From the NCBI GenBank assembly GCA_021464415.1, contig CM038466.1:53756550-53820549 (forward strand): a DNA stretch of 64,000 nucleotides. The letters run 5' to 3'. Under the pieces are notes generated by a model. That model did no database searches, was not told where the DNA came from, and worked only from the letters and a program-made list of their open reading frames with translations. Positions 1 to 12,589 of the stretch are shown in pieces. The DNA is from Lonicera japonica (taxonomy: Eukaryota; Streptophyta; Magnoliopsida; Dipsacales; Caprifoliaceae). The number at the start of each line of letters is the position of its first letter. Positions within the stretch are counted from its first letter, which is position 1. The position numbers were made by a program, and so were the translations under genes.

Positions 1-735
1 ACTCTCTACAAGGTGAAAGGCTCAAAACTCACGGGTTTAAGTCTCCACAAGTATTCTTTTTAGCTCATTTAGAGAATCACATACTACAGATATAACCGTT
101 GTGCAAAGACGTGTGAACTCTAAGAACTGATAGTGCTTATATGCCTATAAAGGTATCGTTAAAGCTTATAAGACTAACATTAGACATTATGATTCCTTGA
201 CTTCTAAAAAGTGGACCATCGTCATTCAATCTCATCATGGATAAGATACTGAATCGCCAAAAACTTTTAAAAGAAAGAAAGAAAAATCTTTTTTTTTTTT
301 AATAAATGAAAATGTGTTGCTTCTGAATCAGTTTTCGAAAAGGGAACTAATTTGGTAAAACCCCACCCCCAAACAAAGAGAACATCGTCCTCGATGCTAA
401 AGATGAAATATATAAATGTAGGCATAAGGTTGAAAAAATTACCGTAATTACCTGATTCAAAAGTTGAACCGTAAAAAGTATCCATCAGAATCTGGATAAG
501 CAAAAGACACAGAAATAATTGCACAAGTCTATCATATATAACTCATGGGTGGATTAGTAAAAACCAACCCCAAACAGGATAAGACTGGTACTTAGAAACA
601 CACTCAATGGGTTGCCTCCCAGAAGCGCTAAGTTTAATGTCTTCAGCCAGTCAAAGCGGACACACCCTCAAAAATGATAGAGCTAGAATAAGAGTACAGA
701 GAGGGCGGAAAGATAACAACCCCTTAATAAGATGT
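1..735 (-). other. 3' noncoding part of the Athila-type element
   Basis: This stretch follows the integrase stop. No open frame here resembles a known protein; in particular I see no env-like ORF, which some Athila elements carry. A GC-richer stretch around 605-650 (GGGTTGCCTCCCAGAAGCGC) resembles a conserved motif I associate with the region downstream of pol in this lineage. The 3' LTR is not reached before the window edge. Confidence 0.55.
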
Positions 736-1599
736 TTACTCAGGGTATATGGGATTAACCAGGTCAATTTGCTCTACTAGAGATGAATCTAGCTCTAAGA
801 ATAGTTTTAATCTTTGACCATTGACCTGAAAAGTAGTACCATCTTTCGGATTTTCAACAGTGATGGAACCATAAGGTGTGACAGATTGGACAGTGAAAGG
901 TCCTTCCCATCTGCTTTTTAATTTACCAGGAAAGAGGTGCAGACGAGAATTATACAACAACACTTTCTGTCCAGGATGAAACTCTTTTCGCAATATGCTA
1001 TGATCATGAATCCATTTCATTTTGTCCTTGTATTTCTTAGACATATCATAAGCATCATTTCGTAATTCCTCAAGTTCATTGAGTTGTAACTTTCTTTGCT
1101 CACCAGCTTTATCAAGGTCAAAGTTAAGGGTCTTGATAGCCCAGTATGCATTGTGCTCAAGTTCGACTGGAAGGTGACAGGGCTTACCAAAGATTAAGCG
1201 ATAAGGGGACATGCCTATAGGAGTCTTGAAGGCGGTGCGGTATGCCCAAAGAGCATCTGCGAGTCGCAAAGACCAATCATTCCTACTTGGATTGACTGTC
1301 TTTTCAAGAATTTGCTTAATCTGACGATTTGAAACTTCTACCTGACCACTGGTTTGTGGATGGTACGCCAAAGCAAGTTTATGGGTTATGCCATACTTCT
1401 TAACGAGATTCTCAAATATAAGATTACAAAAATGTGTACCGTTATCACTGATGATGGCTCTTGGAGTACCAAACCGAGCAAAGACATATTCTTTCAAGAA
1501 TTTCACAACAACTCGATGATCATTTGTGTAACAGGGTATCGCTTCTATCCACTTGGAGACATAATCGACTGCCATAAGGATATATTTAAAACCATGAGA
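736..1599 (-). pseudogene. Athila-type integrase catalytic core and C-terminus
   Basis: The 279-residue open stretch holds the second and third members of the integrase DDE triad: D44 in SDNGTHF and E80 in [12 protein letters not shown], with 35 residues between them. The first aspartate lies upstream in GIDFMG, just before a stop codon at 1600-1602 that separates this piece from the rest of pol. The frame is the same on both sides of that stop, so it is a simple nonsense mutation, not a true gene boundary. The C-terminal part, with a WEGPF motif and the following beta-rich region, is typical of Ty3/gypsy integrases. The role is insertion of element cDNA into the chromosome; this copy is inactive because pol is interrupted. 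Confidence 0.92.
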
Positions 1600-4023
1600 T
1601 TAGGCAAATGGCCCCATAAAGTCGATACCCCAAACATCGAAGATCTCCACGATCAAGATGGGAGTGAGAGGCATCATATGCCTTCGAGATAGTCGTCCTA
1701 ATTGTTGACAATTTGGACAGGCTTTACAAAATTCATGAGCGTTGCAAAAAAGGGTGGGCCAGTAGAACCCGCTTTGCAAAACTTTTGCAGCGGTTTTCTT
1801 TGAGCTAAAATGGCCACCACATGCATGGTTATGGCAAAATGAAATGATCTTATTTTGCTCAAACTCGGGGACGCATCTACGGATGATTTGATCAGGACAA
1901 TACTTGAAGAGAAAAGGATCATCCCATGAGTAGTATTTGACCATGGACATGAATTTGGACTTGTCTTGCTTTGTCCAATGAATGGGAATTTGGTTTGTGA
2001 CAAGAAAGTTGACAATATCAGCAAACCATGGTGACTGAGAAACAGCAAAAAGTTGCTCATCAGGGAATGACTCGGATATAGGCAAATGGTCATTTTCAGA
2101 CATAGCAGTGAGTTTAGACAGGTGGTCCACGACCACATTCTTAGTACCCTTTTTATCTTTGATTGCCAAGTTAAATTCTTGGAGCAAAAGGATCCAACGG
2201 ATGAGGCGCGATTTGGCATCTTTTTTGCTTAGAAGGTACCTTAATGCCGAATGATCAGAGTACACAGTGACTGGAGATCCAAGAAGGTATGCACGAAATT
2301 TGTCGAGGGCAAAGACAACCGCCAACAATTCTTTCTCAGTTGTTGTGTAATTGAGTTGGGCAGGATTGAGAGTTTTGCTAGCATAATGAATCAAATGAGA
2401 ACGTTTATTAACTCTCTGCCCTAAAACAGCCCCAATGGCATAATCAGATGCATCGCACATGATTTCAAACGGGAGATCCCAATCAGGAGGTCGAATAATC
2501 GAAGCTGAGATCAACTCGGATTTAAGACGCTCAAAAGCAGTGACACAAGCTTCATTGAAGACAAAAGGCACGTATTTCGAAAGAAGATTAGTCAAAGGTC
2601 GGGCTATCTTAGAAAAATCCTTGATAAATCGCCGATAGAAACTGGCATGCCCTAAGAAAGAACAGATGTCCTTAATTGACCTAGGAGCTGGTAAAGAGGA
2701 TATTAAATCAACCTTTGCCTTATCGGCCTCAATACCTTTGCAAAAGATTACATGTCCCAAAACAATACCCTTTTTTACCATGAAATGGCATTTTTCCCAA
2801 TTAAGAACTAAATTCTTTTCTTGGCATTGATCAAAGGATGAGCCATACACGGAGAAATCATCCATAAAGACCTCTAAGAATCGTTCCACCATGTCACTGA
2901 AAATGCTCATCATACACCTTTGAAAAGTCGCAGGTGCGTTGCACAAGCCGAATGGCATGCGTGAATAGGCAAATGTGCCAAATGGACATGTGAAAGTAGT
3001 TTTTTCTTGGTCTTGAGGATCGATGGGAATTTGATTGTACCCAGAATATCCATCTAGGAAACAATAAAAGGAATGTCCAGCAAGTCGCTCAAGCATTTGG
3101 TCTATGAAAGGAAGAGGAAAATGATCTTTCCTTGTGACACTATTTAGCTTTCGATAATCAATACAAACACGCCATCCAGTTGAGATTCTGGTTGGGACTA
3201 GCTCATTATCATTATTTTTTACAACAGTGACACCAGATTTCTTTGGAACAACATGAATGGGGCTGACCTATTTACTATCAGAGATAGGGTATATGATTCC
3301 TACATCAAGCAACTTAAGGACTTCTGTTAGAACAACCTCTTTCATGACTGGGTTCAATCGACGTTGTGGCTCATAAGAAGTTTTTGCACCATCTTCCAGA
3401 TAGATGCGATGACTACAAATAGTCGAACTGATACCTCTAAGGTCAGATATGTTCCAACCCAAGGCAGATTTGTGCTTTCTTAGAACATCGACTAGATTTA
3501 CTTCTTGCTCGGAAGTCAAGTCGGAGGCAATAATGACCGGATGAGTTTGATTTGAACCTAAATGGACATATTTCAACTCAGAAGGCAATGGCTTTAGGTC
3601 CAAACTTTTTTGTGAATCCTGAACATTGGTGAACTCAGTTTCAGGTATAGTTGCAAGCATGGACTCGCAATCAGACTTAGCCACATTGTTAGGGCCAGTA
3701 TCTAAACCAAGAATTGGTTCGAGACGAAGAGATTCAAAGCAATCTGTCCAAGTTTCATTCTCAATGATCCATTTATCAATGTCTATCAAAGTGGTGGAGT
3801 CTAACAAAGAATTGACACTATCCATGGCATCATCTAAATCAAAATCCGATTCAAGAAAATTTAGACAGTGTTGGATAGGGTCATCAAGATAAGAATGGTC
3901 CACCATTTCTTGAACAAGACTATCGATAACACACCATTCTTCTACCATTTCAACATCAGATGGCTGTTTTATGAGTTGAAAAATATTGACTTCCACTGTC
4001 AAATTACCGAAGGTAAGAGTCAT
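1600..4023 (-). pseudogene. Athila-type reverse transcriptase, RNase H and integrase zinc domain
   Basis: The frame runs from 4023 through RT, RNase H and the N-terminal integrase domain, with one TAG stop at 3268-3270 just before the conserved [12 protein letters not shown] block; a tryptophan normally sits there, so the stop fits a G-to-A change. In the 498-residue stretch ending at 1600, the catalytic FMDD is at 77-80, the RNase H motif DASDYAIG at about 215-222, and the integrase HHCC domain runs from about 422 (HNHACGGH, then CKACPNC). About a dozen residues are missing right after [15 protein letters not shown], at nucleotides 2823/2824, compared with what I expect for the family. The enzyme would copy element RNA into DNA inside virus-like particles; this copy is dead. 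Confidence 0.93.
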
Positions 4024-4828
4024 AGACCCATTCTTACAGTTAATGAGCGCATTTGCAGTGCAAGAAAAGGACGTCCCAAAATGATCGGGATGGAGTTTTC
4101 ATCATAGGGCTGGGTGTCTAAAACTATGAAATCAACTGGTAATAAGAGTCAGACACCTTAACCAAAACATCCTCAACAATTCCTCGGGGGACTTTGACAG
4201 AACGATCTGCCAATTGCAGAGTGACTCGAATGGGCTTCATATCTTGCAAGCCTAACTCTTGGTAGAGAGAATATGGTAACAAATTGACACTGGCTCCTAA
4301 ATCAAGTAACGCTTGAGTTGAATACTTGTTACCTAACTTGCATGGGATTGTAGGACGACCAGGATCTTTGTATTTGACAACAGTCTTTTGCTGAATGACA
4401 GATGTAGCCTGTTCGGCTATGAAAGCATCATGTGGGACATTTGTCCTCCGCTTGACAGTACACAAATCTTTCAAGAACTTAGCATACGAAAGGATTTGCT
4501 TGATGGCAGTAAGGAATGGAATGTTGATATGAACATTTTGGAACACTTCCTTAATCTCATCAAAGTGCTTTGCTTTGGTGGTCAATGCTAACCTATCAGG
4601 AAAGGGTGCCCGAGGCATATAAATCGTTTCCTTAGGTTGAGTCCCTTCTTTTTTCTTGAGTGAAACTTTGGAATCCTCCTTTGACAGATTTGTATCTTGA
4701 ACCACAACTTCTGGTTTAGTAGGAGGGAATTTGGGAATGATAGATGTATCATTCTCAATGGAATCATTAGGCATTTCAACATGATTATCAATTTGCCGTC
4801 CTGATCTTAAGGTGGTGACAGACTTCAA
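4024..4828 (-). pseudogene. Athila-type aspartic protease region, frameshifted
   Basis: The open stretch 4828-4124 carries the active-site loop as LLDLGASVNLLP (residues 174-185). The usual D-T/S-G-A motif reads D-L-G-A here, as I have seen in Athila-type elements. It is in a different frame from gag and RT. Beyond 4139 the protein continues in the third frame (VDFIVLDTQPY, then ILGRPFLA) and returns to the RT frame near 4060, so at least two small indels break it. The protease would process the gag-pol polyprotein; this one cannot be made as part of a continuous polyprotein. Confidence 0.85.
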
Positions 4829-6579
4829 CTCACCATGAAATTGGTCTTGACCAGAAAAGGACCAACCTCATACACATGCTCTTTGCCATTACCTTTTGGA
4901 TTAGCAATTGGTTGACTAGGGAATTTACCCTTGTCTCTCTCAGCAGTCAATTGACTCAACTGTTGTTGCATTTGTTGGATTGCTTGAGAGGTGCTTTGTG
5001 TATGGACATTAAGAGTTTGTTGCTGCTGCGTGAGAATCTGTAACATAAGGTCTTCGAGAGCTGATTTCGATTGCTGTTGAGGGGCAGCATATGGAAGTTG
5101 AGAAACCAACTCTCTACTAGCACTTAACTGAGGCGCAGAACCATAAGAATGACTAGATGAATGGACAATCTGTTAATTTCCTGAATGGTTTCCATTTTGA
5201 TGTGAAAAACGATGGCGATCATTTGGAAACTGGTTTGGGTTCTGCCTAGCTTGGGCTTAGAAACCTGGAGGACCCCTAACTTGAGGTTGCAAATGCTGCG
5301 GATTCAAAGATTAATCTTGCTTCTAAGAGAAGTTAGGATGGTCCCTCCACTCAGAATTGTATGTCTGGCTGAAACTAGCCGGATTGGGTTTCCTAAAGTT
5401 GTTGAACTCAAAGGCTTGTTCCATAATTGGCTTAGGTTCAGGAAAGAAGGTTGGGCATGAGTGAGCGGTATGGTGTACACTAGAACAGACAGTGCATGAA
5501 AATGTGTTGGGCTCACTATGGACACTCATGACTGGAGTAGGTTCAACAGTTTGCTTTTGCATTGAACAGGCTAAAGCCTCCACTGTTTTGGTCAAAGCTG
5601 TTAAACCTTGGTTGAAACCTTGCATTAAATTCTTTAATTTTGGGTCACTCTTGATTTCATACCTACCACCAGTTTTAAGACTTGGGTCAAACCTAGAAAA
5701 TTCATTAGAAGCATCCCACTGCTGTGAATCTTCTCCTAATTCAGTTAAAAATGTGTAGGCTTCAGTGGGAGTGAGATGCATGAACTTTCCCTTGTGCATG
5801 GACTCTATCATGTTACGAGAAGTGGGATTAAGACCATTATAAAAACATTGGACTAGACGACTTTTATCAATGCCGTGATGAGGGCATTTGATAATAAAAT
5901 CTTGAAATCTATCCCATGCTTCATAAAATTGTTCATTGTCTTTCTGACGAAAATCTTGGATAGATTGACGCATTTCATTTGTTCGATTCATTGGGTAGAA
6001 TTTAGACATGAACTTTTTGGCCAATTGATCCCATGAGCGAATTGAATCTTGTGGCAAAGAATTAAGCCACAAAGAAGCTTTGTCATGAAGGGAGAAAGGG
6101 AACAACCTTAACCGAACATTCTCATCATTTAGATTTTGGTTCTTAAAGGTTGCACAGACATTGAGAAATTTTCCTAAGTGAGGGTATGGACTCTCTCGTT
6201 CTAAGCCATGAAAACTAAGTAACATTGAAATCGTCGCCGGACGAATTTCAAAATGAGTTGCTGTAGTAGCAGGGAGGACAATACAAGATGGAGGATTTGC
6301 AGTGATAGGAGAAAAGTAGTCCTTCAATGGACGTTCTTCCGCCATTTCCGGATGGGGAATTTGAACGATAGGAGATGTGGGTGAACTTGGACTCAAGACT
6401 ATGGAAAATGGGGTGAGGTCAACTATAAGATTACAGAGATCCGTATCTCGTGAATCAAGAGTTGAATTTCTACGTGATCGGTTCAGTAGCCTTTTGGACT
6501 TTCGCATCCAATGAGATAAATATTGTGAAATTTTGACTTCCCAAAAAGAATAGATGGATGGTTCAAGAAAATAGGACAC
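4825..6579 (-). pseudogene. Athila-type gag (capsid and nucleocapsid)
   Basis: The main stretch (6579-5323, 418 residues) holds the retrotransposon gag capsid domain at about residues 155-290, including LRLFPFSLHDKASLWLNSLP and the motif KFMSKFYP. A CCHC zinc knuckle (CTVCSSVHHTAHSC, residues 362-375) follows. The frame is closed by stops around 5322 and 5170, then reopens in the same phase at 5109-4825 in a glutamine-rich linker that runs into the protease. Gag would form the particle and bind element RNA. I took the first ATG of the stretch as start; the true start is uncertain. Confidence 0.88.
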
Positions 6580-7552
6580 AAAATGACTACAATCCTAATT
6601 GGTTGACGTACACTAATAAAGAAAAGAATTCCTAGATAGCATATAACCAATTCTTATCTTCAATTTAGTGAAAGGGTAGTCAATTTTAATTATTCGCAGG
6701 TGGGAAAGCGCGAGCTCTTTGACACCACCTGATTGAAAATTTTGTGCTCCTACTCTTGTCCAGATTTGATCGAAACGAATAATAAAAATTGTCCGAGAAG
6801 CTTACCAATTAAATTCTCCCAAATCAGGGCCGAAGGACTAATACGTTGGAGGGTCACAAAGGCACCACTTAAATACCAACTAGTCAATCTACCATAGGCT
6901 TGGAAGAGCTCACTGGAGTGGCTACCGATCGCTTCTTTTCTTTAGAGGTCCTATGAACACCGAATCCTATTTGGCTTGCTAGTGAGTTGATTTTAATTAA
7001 TGACGGCTTAGGATCACAAGCAAATGGATAAGCGATTGAGTGGGTGATGAAATCCCAACTCATTTCAATAGCCAGGCTAGGCTTTATGTCCAATTATTCA
7101 TCTTTCACCATTCAAAATAAATGTGCTAAAAAATAAACACATAGCAATTAGAGCACATAGGAATTGACTCGCTGACATGAGATTCACGAGTGATAAAAAA
7201 TGTACCTCCCGCAAGCGGGGTGATGATTCGGTTGAATCGATCAGGGAGAAATTTCTCCTAAATTTCAGTCGTCCCCGAGAGTCCTACTGACCCAAAATAG
7301 AGAGTCTTCAAGCGTTCTCTTCATTGTTTTTTTTTTTTCTTCCAAAAATGCAATCTCTATTTTGTCCAGTTTCACTTTGCAATGTTTTTTTTTTTAACAC
7401 TTAATCTGGGCAGTCCCAGAACACCATATAAATAAATATTACAATTTTTAAACAGTCCAAAAAAAAATTAATTTTTACAACCAAATCGAATAATTACAAC
7501 TAAATCTAACAAATCTCAAAAAGTCTTCAAGTCATTTTCATTGGCGTCAACT
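6580..7552 (-). other. 5' leader of the Athila-type element
   Basis: This is the untranslated stretch between the primer binding site and gag. It contains two poly-T runs (about 7327-7340 and 7385-7395) and short GC-richer patches, but no convincing coding sequence. Packaging and dimerisation signals are expected here by analogy; I cannot point to one. Confidence 0.6.
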
Positions 7553-7569
7553 CCCCGGCAACGGCGCCA
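7553..7569 (-). other. Primer binding site matching tRNA-Asp
   Basis: Read on the minus strand, TGGCGCCGTTGCCGGGG lies two bases inside the LTR end. It is complementary to the 3' end of plant tRNA-Asp including the CCA tail, the primer used by Athila-type elements. It fixes the orientation of the element and the inner LTR boundary. Confidence 0.92.
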
Positions 7570-7571
7570 TT

Positions 7572-9141
7572 TGATAGGAAGCTATCTTCGTCGCTAAAAA
7601 TAGCTTGATCAAAAACCCTTATGTACCTACAAAATATATTAGTAACGTAGATAGTAGTAGTAAGGGGTCAAATCTACAGGAGTTGTTTATGAATCAATAA
7701 AACCATAATTGAGAAAATAATAGATTTAGAATAAAAACCATTTTTTTTCTTTTAGAAATGCTTACTTTTTTTAAGAACAATTTTAATACTAATAAAATGT
7801 AATAAAAGTGAAGAAAGTTGTTTTGGAGAAATAAAGTGTAGGAATTTCAAGAGTTAAGAATCCACCACCAAATTATCAATGGATCTAGAATAATATATTA
7901 TTGCACATATATACCCAAAATAAATTCTATACTAGTTTGATTAAATGGAATCACCTATGGTATGTAGAGTGAACCCAAAAGCTAATCAAATAGTATTTGA
8001 CAATTTATTTGTTTATAAGAGATTTTTCCTTTCAAGATCTATATTTTCTTCTTTTAGAAATAATAATAATACAAGGTTGTCACTCACTTACATTAACATT
8101 AAAGAACTAGAAGATAAATTTGGAAAATAAAATGAACTTAAGAAAATCCTATGGTATGTAGCTCATCTCTTAAGTCAAGTATAAAAACCAAAATGGGATC
8201 ACCTATGGTATGTAGAGTGATCCAAAGATCTTATTTAAGAAAAATCACAAATGAGTATATTTATGCAATATTATAAAACTCTAAATCACAAATAAAAATG
8301 AGGCTTCATCTCTCCCCTTGAAAGGGAGATTAGCCTTCCATAAAGATAGAAGAACAAAATAAATAATAAAATAGCTTTTTAAATATCTCCAAATATGTGA
8401 GTAAAAGAATTTCTCTCAACACTCTACAATATTGTCTTCTTCAATAAAATGAAACAATAATACAAGAAGAAGAAAAATATGTAGCACTCAAATATTTTCT
8501 CTCTCTAGAACAAGCTCTCTTGCTCCAAGCTCTCCTCCTTTCTTCAAACTCTCGTGTGTGTTTTTTCTCTTGGCCAACAATGAATGAATATATGTGTGAA
8601 AATGAGAGAGGAACATAATCATGAAAAGTAGACAATGGGGTGAGGGGGTGTAAGAGAATAATATGCGTTTTCTAGAGAGTGGGGTGTGTAAGAGAATAAT
8701 GTGGACATTGTCTAGGTAGTGGAGTGTTGGGTTATGGGTTGAGAGATCAAAAAATATGAGAGTGGGCACACACACTTTTGGGATATTTTTCTCTCTTTTT
8801 TTCTTTTGCTGCCGGAATGTTGTAATGAAATTTTGGATATGAAGATGGCCGAATTTGGAAAAGTGTTGAACTGGAAAGTTGTAACTCTCAAAATTCTCTT
8901 AATTTTAGGCTCAAGAAACGCATGATTCGGAGTTTCGAGCAAAAAGTTATGCTTTAAAAACTATCCGAGCAACTTTAAGTGTCCTTCTCACATATTCAAC
9001 AAAGTTAAGCATTTAATTATATCAATTGAGACAAGAACCTGCAAAACAACTAAATGTCAATATTAGATAACATAATGAAATTTTTGACACTTAAATTTTG
9101 GCATTTGGGGAATTAAAAATAACAGTTTTGGGTGCTTATCA
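7572..9141 (-). repeat. 5' LTR of the Athila-type element
   Basis: The minus-strand LTR begins TGATAAGCACCC at 9141 and ends GCTTCCTATCA at 7572, giving the inverted TGATA/TATCA termini typical of this lineage. The length of 1570 bp suits Athila. The left boundary is fixed by the primer binding site, the right by return to sequence shared with the P block at 42231. Inside, the motif CCTATGGTATGTAG occurs three times (about 7954, 8148, 8202). The LTR holds the element's promoter and polyadenylation signals; I cannot assign the exact start site. Confidence 0.88.
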
Positions 9142-9583
9142 CCTACACTTTGTACTTAACTTCAAGATTTGTGAATGTATCTATGACGAGTGTTGTGGCT
9201 CTATGAGAAATTAGGAGTTGTATTCTGTTATGACATAGCTAGTCTAACGCACCTGGGTGTTAGCAAAAGTTTGTAAAGATGGTGAATTTCTCCACCCTCA
9301 TTAATTTATTTCGAGGATACTTTTGTATGTGTATAATTAATTTTCAACTTGGTTGGTTATAGCTTTCTTGTATTTTGCCTAAAAACGATGTTTTTCTTGT
9401 AGTTTGCCTATCTATATATCTATTATACATATAAGTATTATGAAAGAAGTTATTCATCTCTCTCCAATTAATTATGGCGTAAATGCCTAATAATCATCTT
9501 CTTCTCTGGTTGTTTTGTTTTATGTATCTGTTTTGAGCGTCCAATTACGTTTATGATGCACGGGTTCAACAGTTTACACGTTT

Positions 9584-10090
9584 TTTTTTTTTAATAAATC
9601 ACTAGCCTCTGCAGAGGATTAGAGCCTACCATAAATAACTAAAAATATAGGTGGGGGTTACAAAGGCCCACCCCCAAAGGCTTAGAAAAGAGTCTTACAT
9701 GAGGACTAAAAAAATAAAGCAACTAAACTTGAGAAATGAACTAAATCTATATAACAAAATTCACTAAACAAGAAAAACAAAAAGATCGAATATATGGCCG
9801 TAAAGCAAAACACAAAATAAAGCGTCTTAAAAAGGAGAAACACCAAAAAACTTAAGATGGGCAAATAAGGCCATCTTCAATGGTCATTGGTGGCCTAATA
9901 GCCTAGCCATGATCGAAGCTTCTTTGACGGTGTCCAGGTATGGAAAGTAAGTACACTTAATTGAAAATTGTTGCGGCACGTGCGGACTTTTTTGTGCCAA
10001 GTCGTAGCTCGACGATTGGAGCTCGATACCTTCCTTCTTTCCAATGAAGATTTTTTTGCCAAATTTGAATCCCGGCTTCAAGCCTTCAAC
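9584..10090 (-). repeat. Possible 3' tail of a retroposed sequence
   Basis: A poly-T run on the plus strand at about 9580-9592 (a poly-A tail if read on the minus strand) borders a 500 bp conserved stretch also present at 42750-43250. A minus-strand open stretch at 10081-9884 of 65 residues is kept with small changes in unit B. This could be the 3' end of a LINE or a retroposed gene, but I recognise no domain and see no target-site duplication. Confidence 0.25.
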
Positions 10091-11133
10091 CCCACATTTT
10101 GGAAAAATTTGTGTTGGGCTTGCCTTTTGAAAATGATAGAAAACTTAAGACCCAAAGGAGAAGACTAGGGCCCATAGGGAATTGTAGGCCCACTTTCCAA
10201 ATGAGCAGTGGATTTTCTTAAAAGTTTTTCTAAAATAAAAAAAATTAAATAAATTTTTAAAATGGTTGAATCTAATAAAAAAATATATTTTTTTTAAAAC
10301 CCCAAAATATTTATGTTTCTTTACAATTACTCCAAAATATCAGTTGTTCCATACCAATTACTCCATAAGGTTTGCTTTGTTATTTATGTTTCTTTACTAT
10401 TTATATCTTCAATGAAAATGAAAAAGGAAAAACAATTTCGAATATGACACACCCATTATATTTTTTTATTTGATTGTGACAAAAAGGGTTTTCTTTTATT
10501 ATTTATTTTGATTTGTATATATGCAAAGTAAATTTAGGACCTAAATAAACTTGGCATCTTTCGGATAGGGAAAAGGTTGAGTATTTTATACCGAGTGACC
10601 TTTGGAGTTGTTATGATCAATGGACAGTGGTGAAACCCTAAGACAACGCTATGTTCCTTATCTTTCAAATTCAAAACGACCCAACTCACAATATCCGCAT
10701 GTCACGTGGTAGTAGTCTTGGGTCTGCTTTGATACCATATGAAACCACCTGAATCCTCCTCTAAAATGGCTAACTCAAATTGTAATTTAGGGTTATTTCA
10801 CCCATATGTATATCAAGAAACTTCTCATTACACTACCGATGTGAGATATTTTGCGTCATTACATGTTGGTTTATTTCATAACAATCCTTTTTGTACTTTG
10901 TATAATATATACGATGATTGGGTATTGAAATTTGATGCGTGTCACTCAAATCTGATAAGAGTACCTTAAGAACTTACTATGATACTTTTGATTATTAGTT
11001 GCTTTCTTTAGTACTAAAACATTTACGCAGAAGGAATATATAGTTCTTAGCACGACTTTTGAACATATAATTAGAATAGTGATTATACATGTAACTGTTA
11101 CTTGCCACTTTTGTGGTTTTTTTTATTTTTTTA

Positions 11134-11317
11134 CTCCCTTTGAAAAGTTAGTCCCACTTTCTTTTTCGAAATGTCTTTAATTAATTGTTTCATTTTTTTC
11201 TTAGCACATAATCAATGCGCCATACCTCACAATAAGAAATGAGTGTTACTCTTGATAACATTGATTAGTTATAAAGTACCAAAAGAAAGTGGGACAATCT
11301 TTTTGAGACGGAGGGAG
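11134..11317. mobile_element. Stowaway-type MITE (Tc1/mariner)
   Basis: The 184 bp element starts CTCCCTTTGAAAAGTTAGTC and ends with the inverted form TTTTTGAGACGGAGGGAG, flanked by TA on both sides (11132-11133, 11318-11319). The CTCCCTCCGTCTC-like end and TA target duplication define Stowaway. A decayed copy lies at the paralogous place in P' (about 30475-30660), so it inserted before the P/P' split. Unit B lost it by deletion. It has no coding capacity. Confidence 0.85.
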
Positions 11318-11508
11318 TATTATTTGAGATGGGAGAAGTATTAGTATTTAGTTTCTTTCTTACTCTCAAATCTACATTTGTTTCGCTAATGTTAACCATG
11401 TGCTAAGTATTGTTGCATTTTGTGAATCTCATCTTTCTAAAATATTGGCAAGTCAAGCTGTCAAAGCATGTAAAATTAGAAGGATTCCTCTATTTCAATG
11501 TGTTCAAG

Positions 11509-12432
11509 CAAGGGCGGATTCAGGATTAGACAAATGGGTGGGCTAAAGCTAAAGTAAATTTAAAATTTTAGTCCTTCATCAAAATTAATACATAAATTTG
11601 TTTCATATAACATTAAGAACTTTTACACATATATATTTCTTAATAAACACACAGTTAGCCGGCCATTGCCACTATGCCACACTGTTCTTGTCTTGACAAC
11701 AATTTCATTAAATATAATACACATATATTATATATATATATATAATTATTAATATATAATTTTTAAACAGAGAAACAACTATTGAATATTTGATTAAATT
11801 ATTAAACATTAATTTTATTAATTTACTATAATAATCAGTTCATACAAAAAGTCAAAAACAAAGTAATTTTAGTAATATATTATACATAAATATAATTTAT
11901 TATGAATTAGAAATTAAACTCCTAATAAATTTTAATAATTTCTATTCCAATGGTAAAATGGGTATCTTAATAAAAGAGAGAGGCAAGTTGGATTTTACAT
12001 TATAAATCAAAGATTCGAAGTGCTATAAATATTTTACATATACATATATATGTAAGTATAATTTAATAATATATAATTTATGTTTACCTTTTGAAGAGAA
12101 GACAAAGTTTTTGAAATAAAGAAAAAGAGATAATGGGGAACCACTAGAAATCGGAAGTTGTGAAAGAATGAGCGGCTGTGGCGGAATAGGAGAAAGAGAG
12201 AAAATTTTTTGTGTAATTGTGTTGTCTTTTTAGGTCATGTTAAATTTATTTATTTTTCTTTAATTGATATAGGTGGCTGAATTTATTTAAATGGGCTAGG
12301 TTTTAATATGAGAGATATTCACTGGGCTAGCACACAAATTAGACTGGGCTGAAATAATTATATGCTAAAATTCTTATATGGCTGGTAGCAATTTTTTTTT
12401 TTGGAGGGCTGGGCCCCTTCCATCCGCCCTTG
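11509..12432. mobile_element. Non-autonomous hAT element
   Basis: The ends are inverted: CAAGGGCGGAT on the left and ATCCGCCCTTG on the right, flanked by the 8 bp duplication TGTTCAAG (11501-11508 and 12433-12440). An 8 bp duplication and a CARGGGCGGA-type end are hAT features. P' at about 30846 shows the single uninterrupted TGTTCAAG, the empty site. The 924 bp interior is AT-rich with no transposase, so movement needed a transposase supplied elsewhere. A copy with a deleted left end remains in unit B (to 44993). Confidence 0.85.
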
Positions 12433-12589
12433 TGTTCAAGTCTTTACCATCTCTTTTAGGGCTTGTTTGGTTCGAGAATTGGAATTGGCATGCTAGATGT
12501 CAGGAAACATTTATTTCTGACATTCTTTATTCCAATTCATTAGTGCTCGTTTGGTTGGAGTTTTAGGAATAAAATTAGTAAAAAAAATG

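Larger units (their letters stand above)
1..9141 (-). mobile_element. Athila-type Ty3/gypsy LTR retrotransposon, 3' end outside window
   Basis: On the minus strand the order is 5' LTR (7572-9141), tRNA-Asp primer binding site, about 1 kb leader, gag, protease, reverse transcriptase, RNase H, integrase and a noncoding tail running off the left edge. The order RT-RNase H-integrase defines Ty3/gypsy. The tRNA-Asp primer, long LTR, TGATA/TATCA LTR termini and FMDD-type reverse transcriptase point to the Athila lineage. The coding region carries at least two in-frame stops, several frameshifts and a small deletion in RT, so this copy is not autonomous. It sits in the P block of duplication unit A; the paralogous P block near 42231 lacks it. 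The 3' LTR and second target-site copy lie left of position 1; the 5 bp after the LTR (9142-9146, CCTAC) should be the target duplication. Confidence 0.93.

Noticed and set aside
267..524. An 85-residue minus-strand open stretch that could have been an env-like gene of the Athila element.
   Set aside because: Low complexity, no signal peptide or transmembrane pattern typical of env-like proteins, and far too short.
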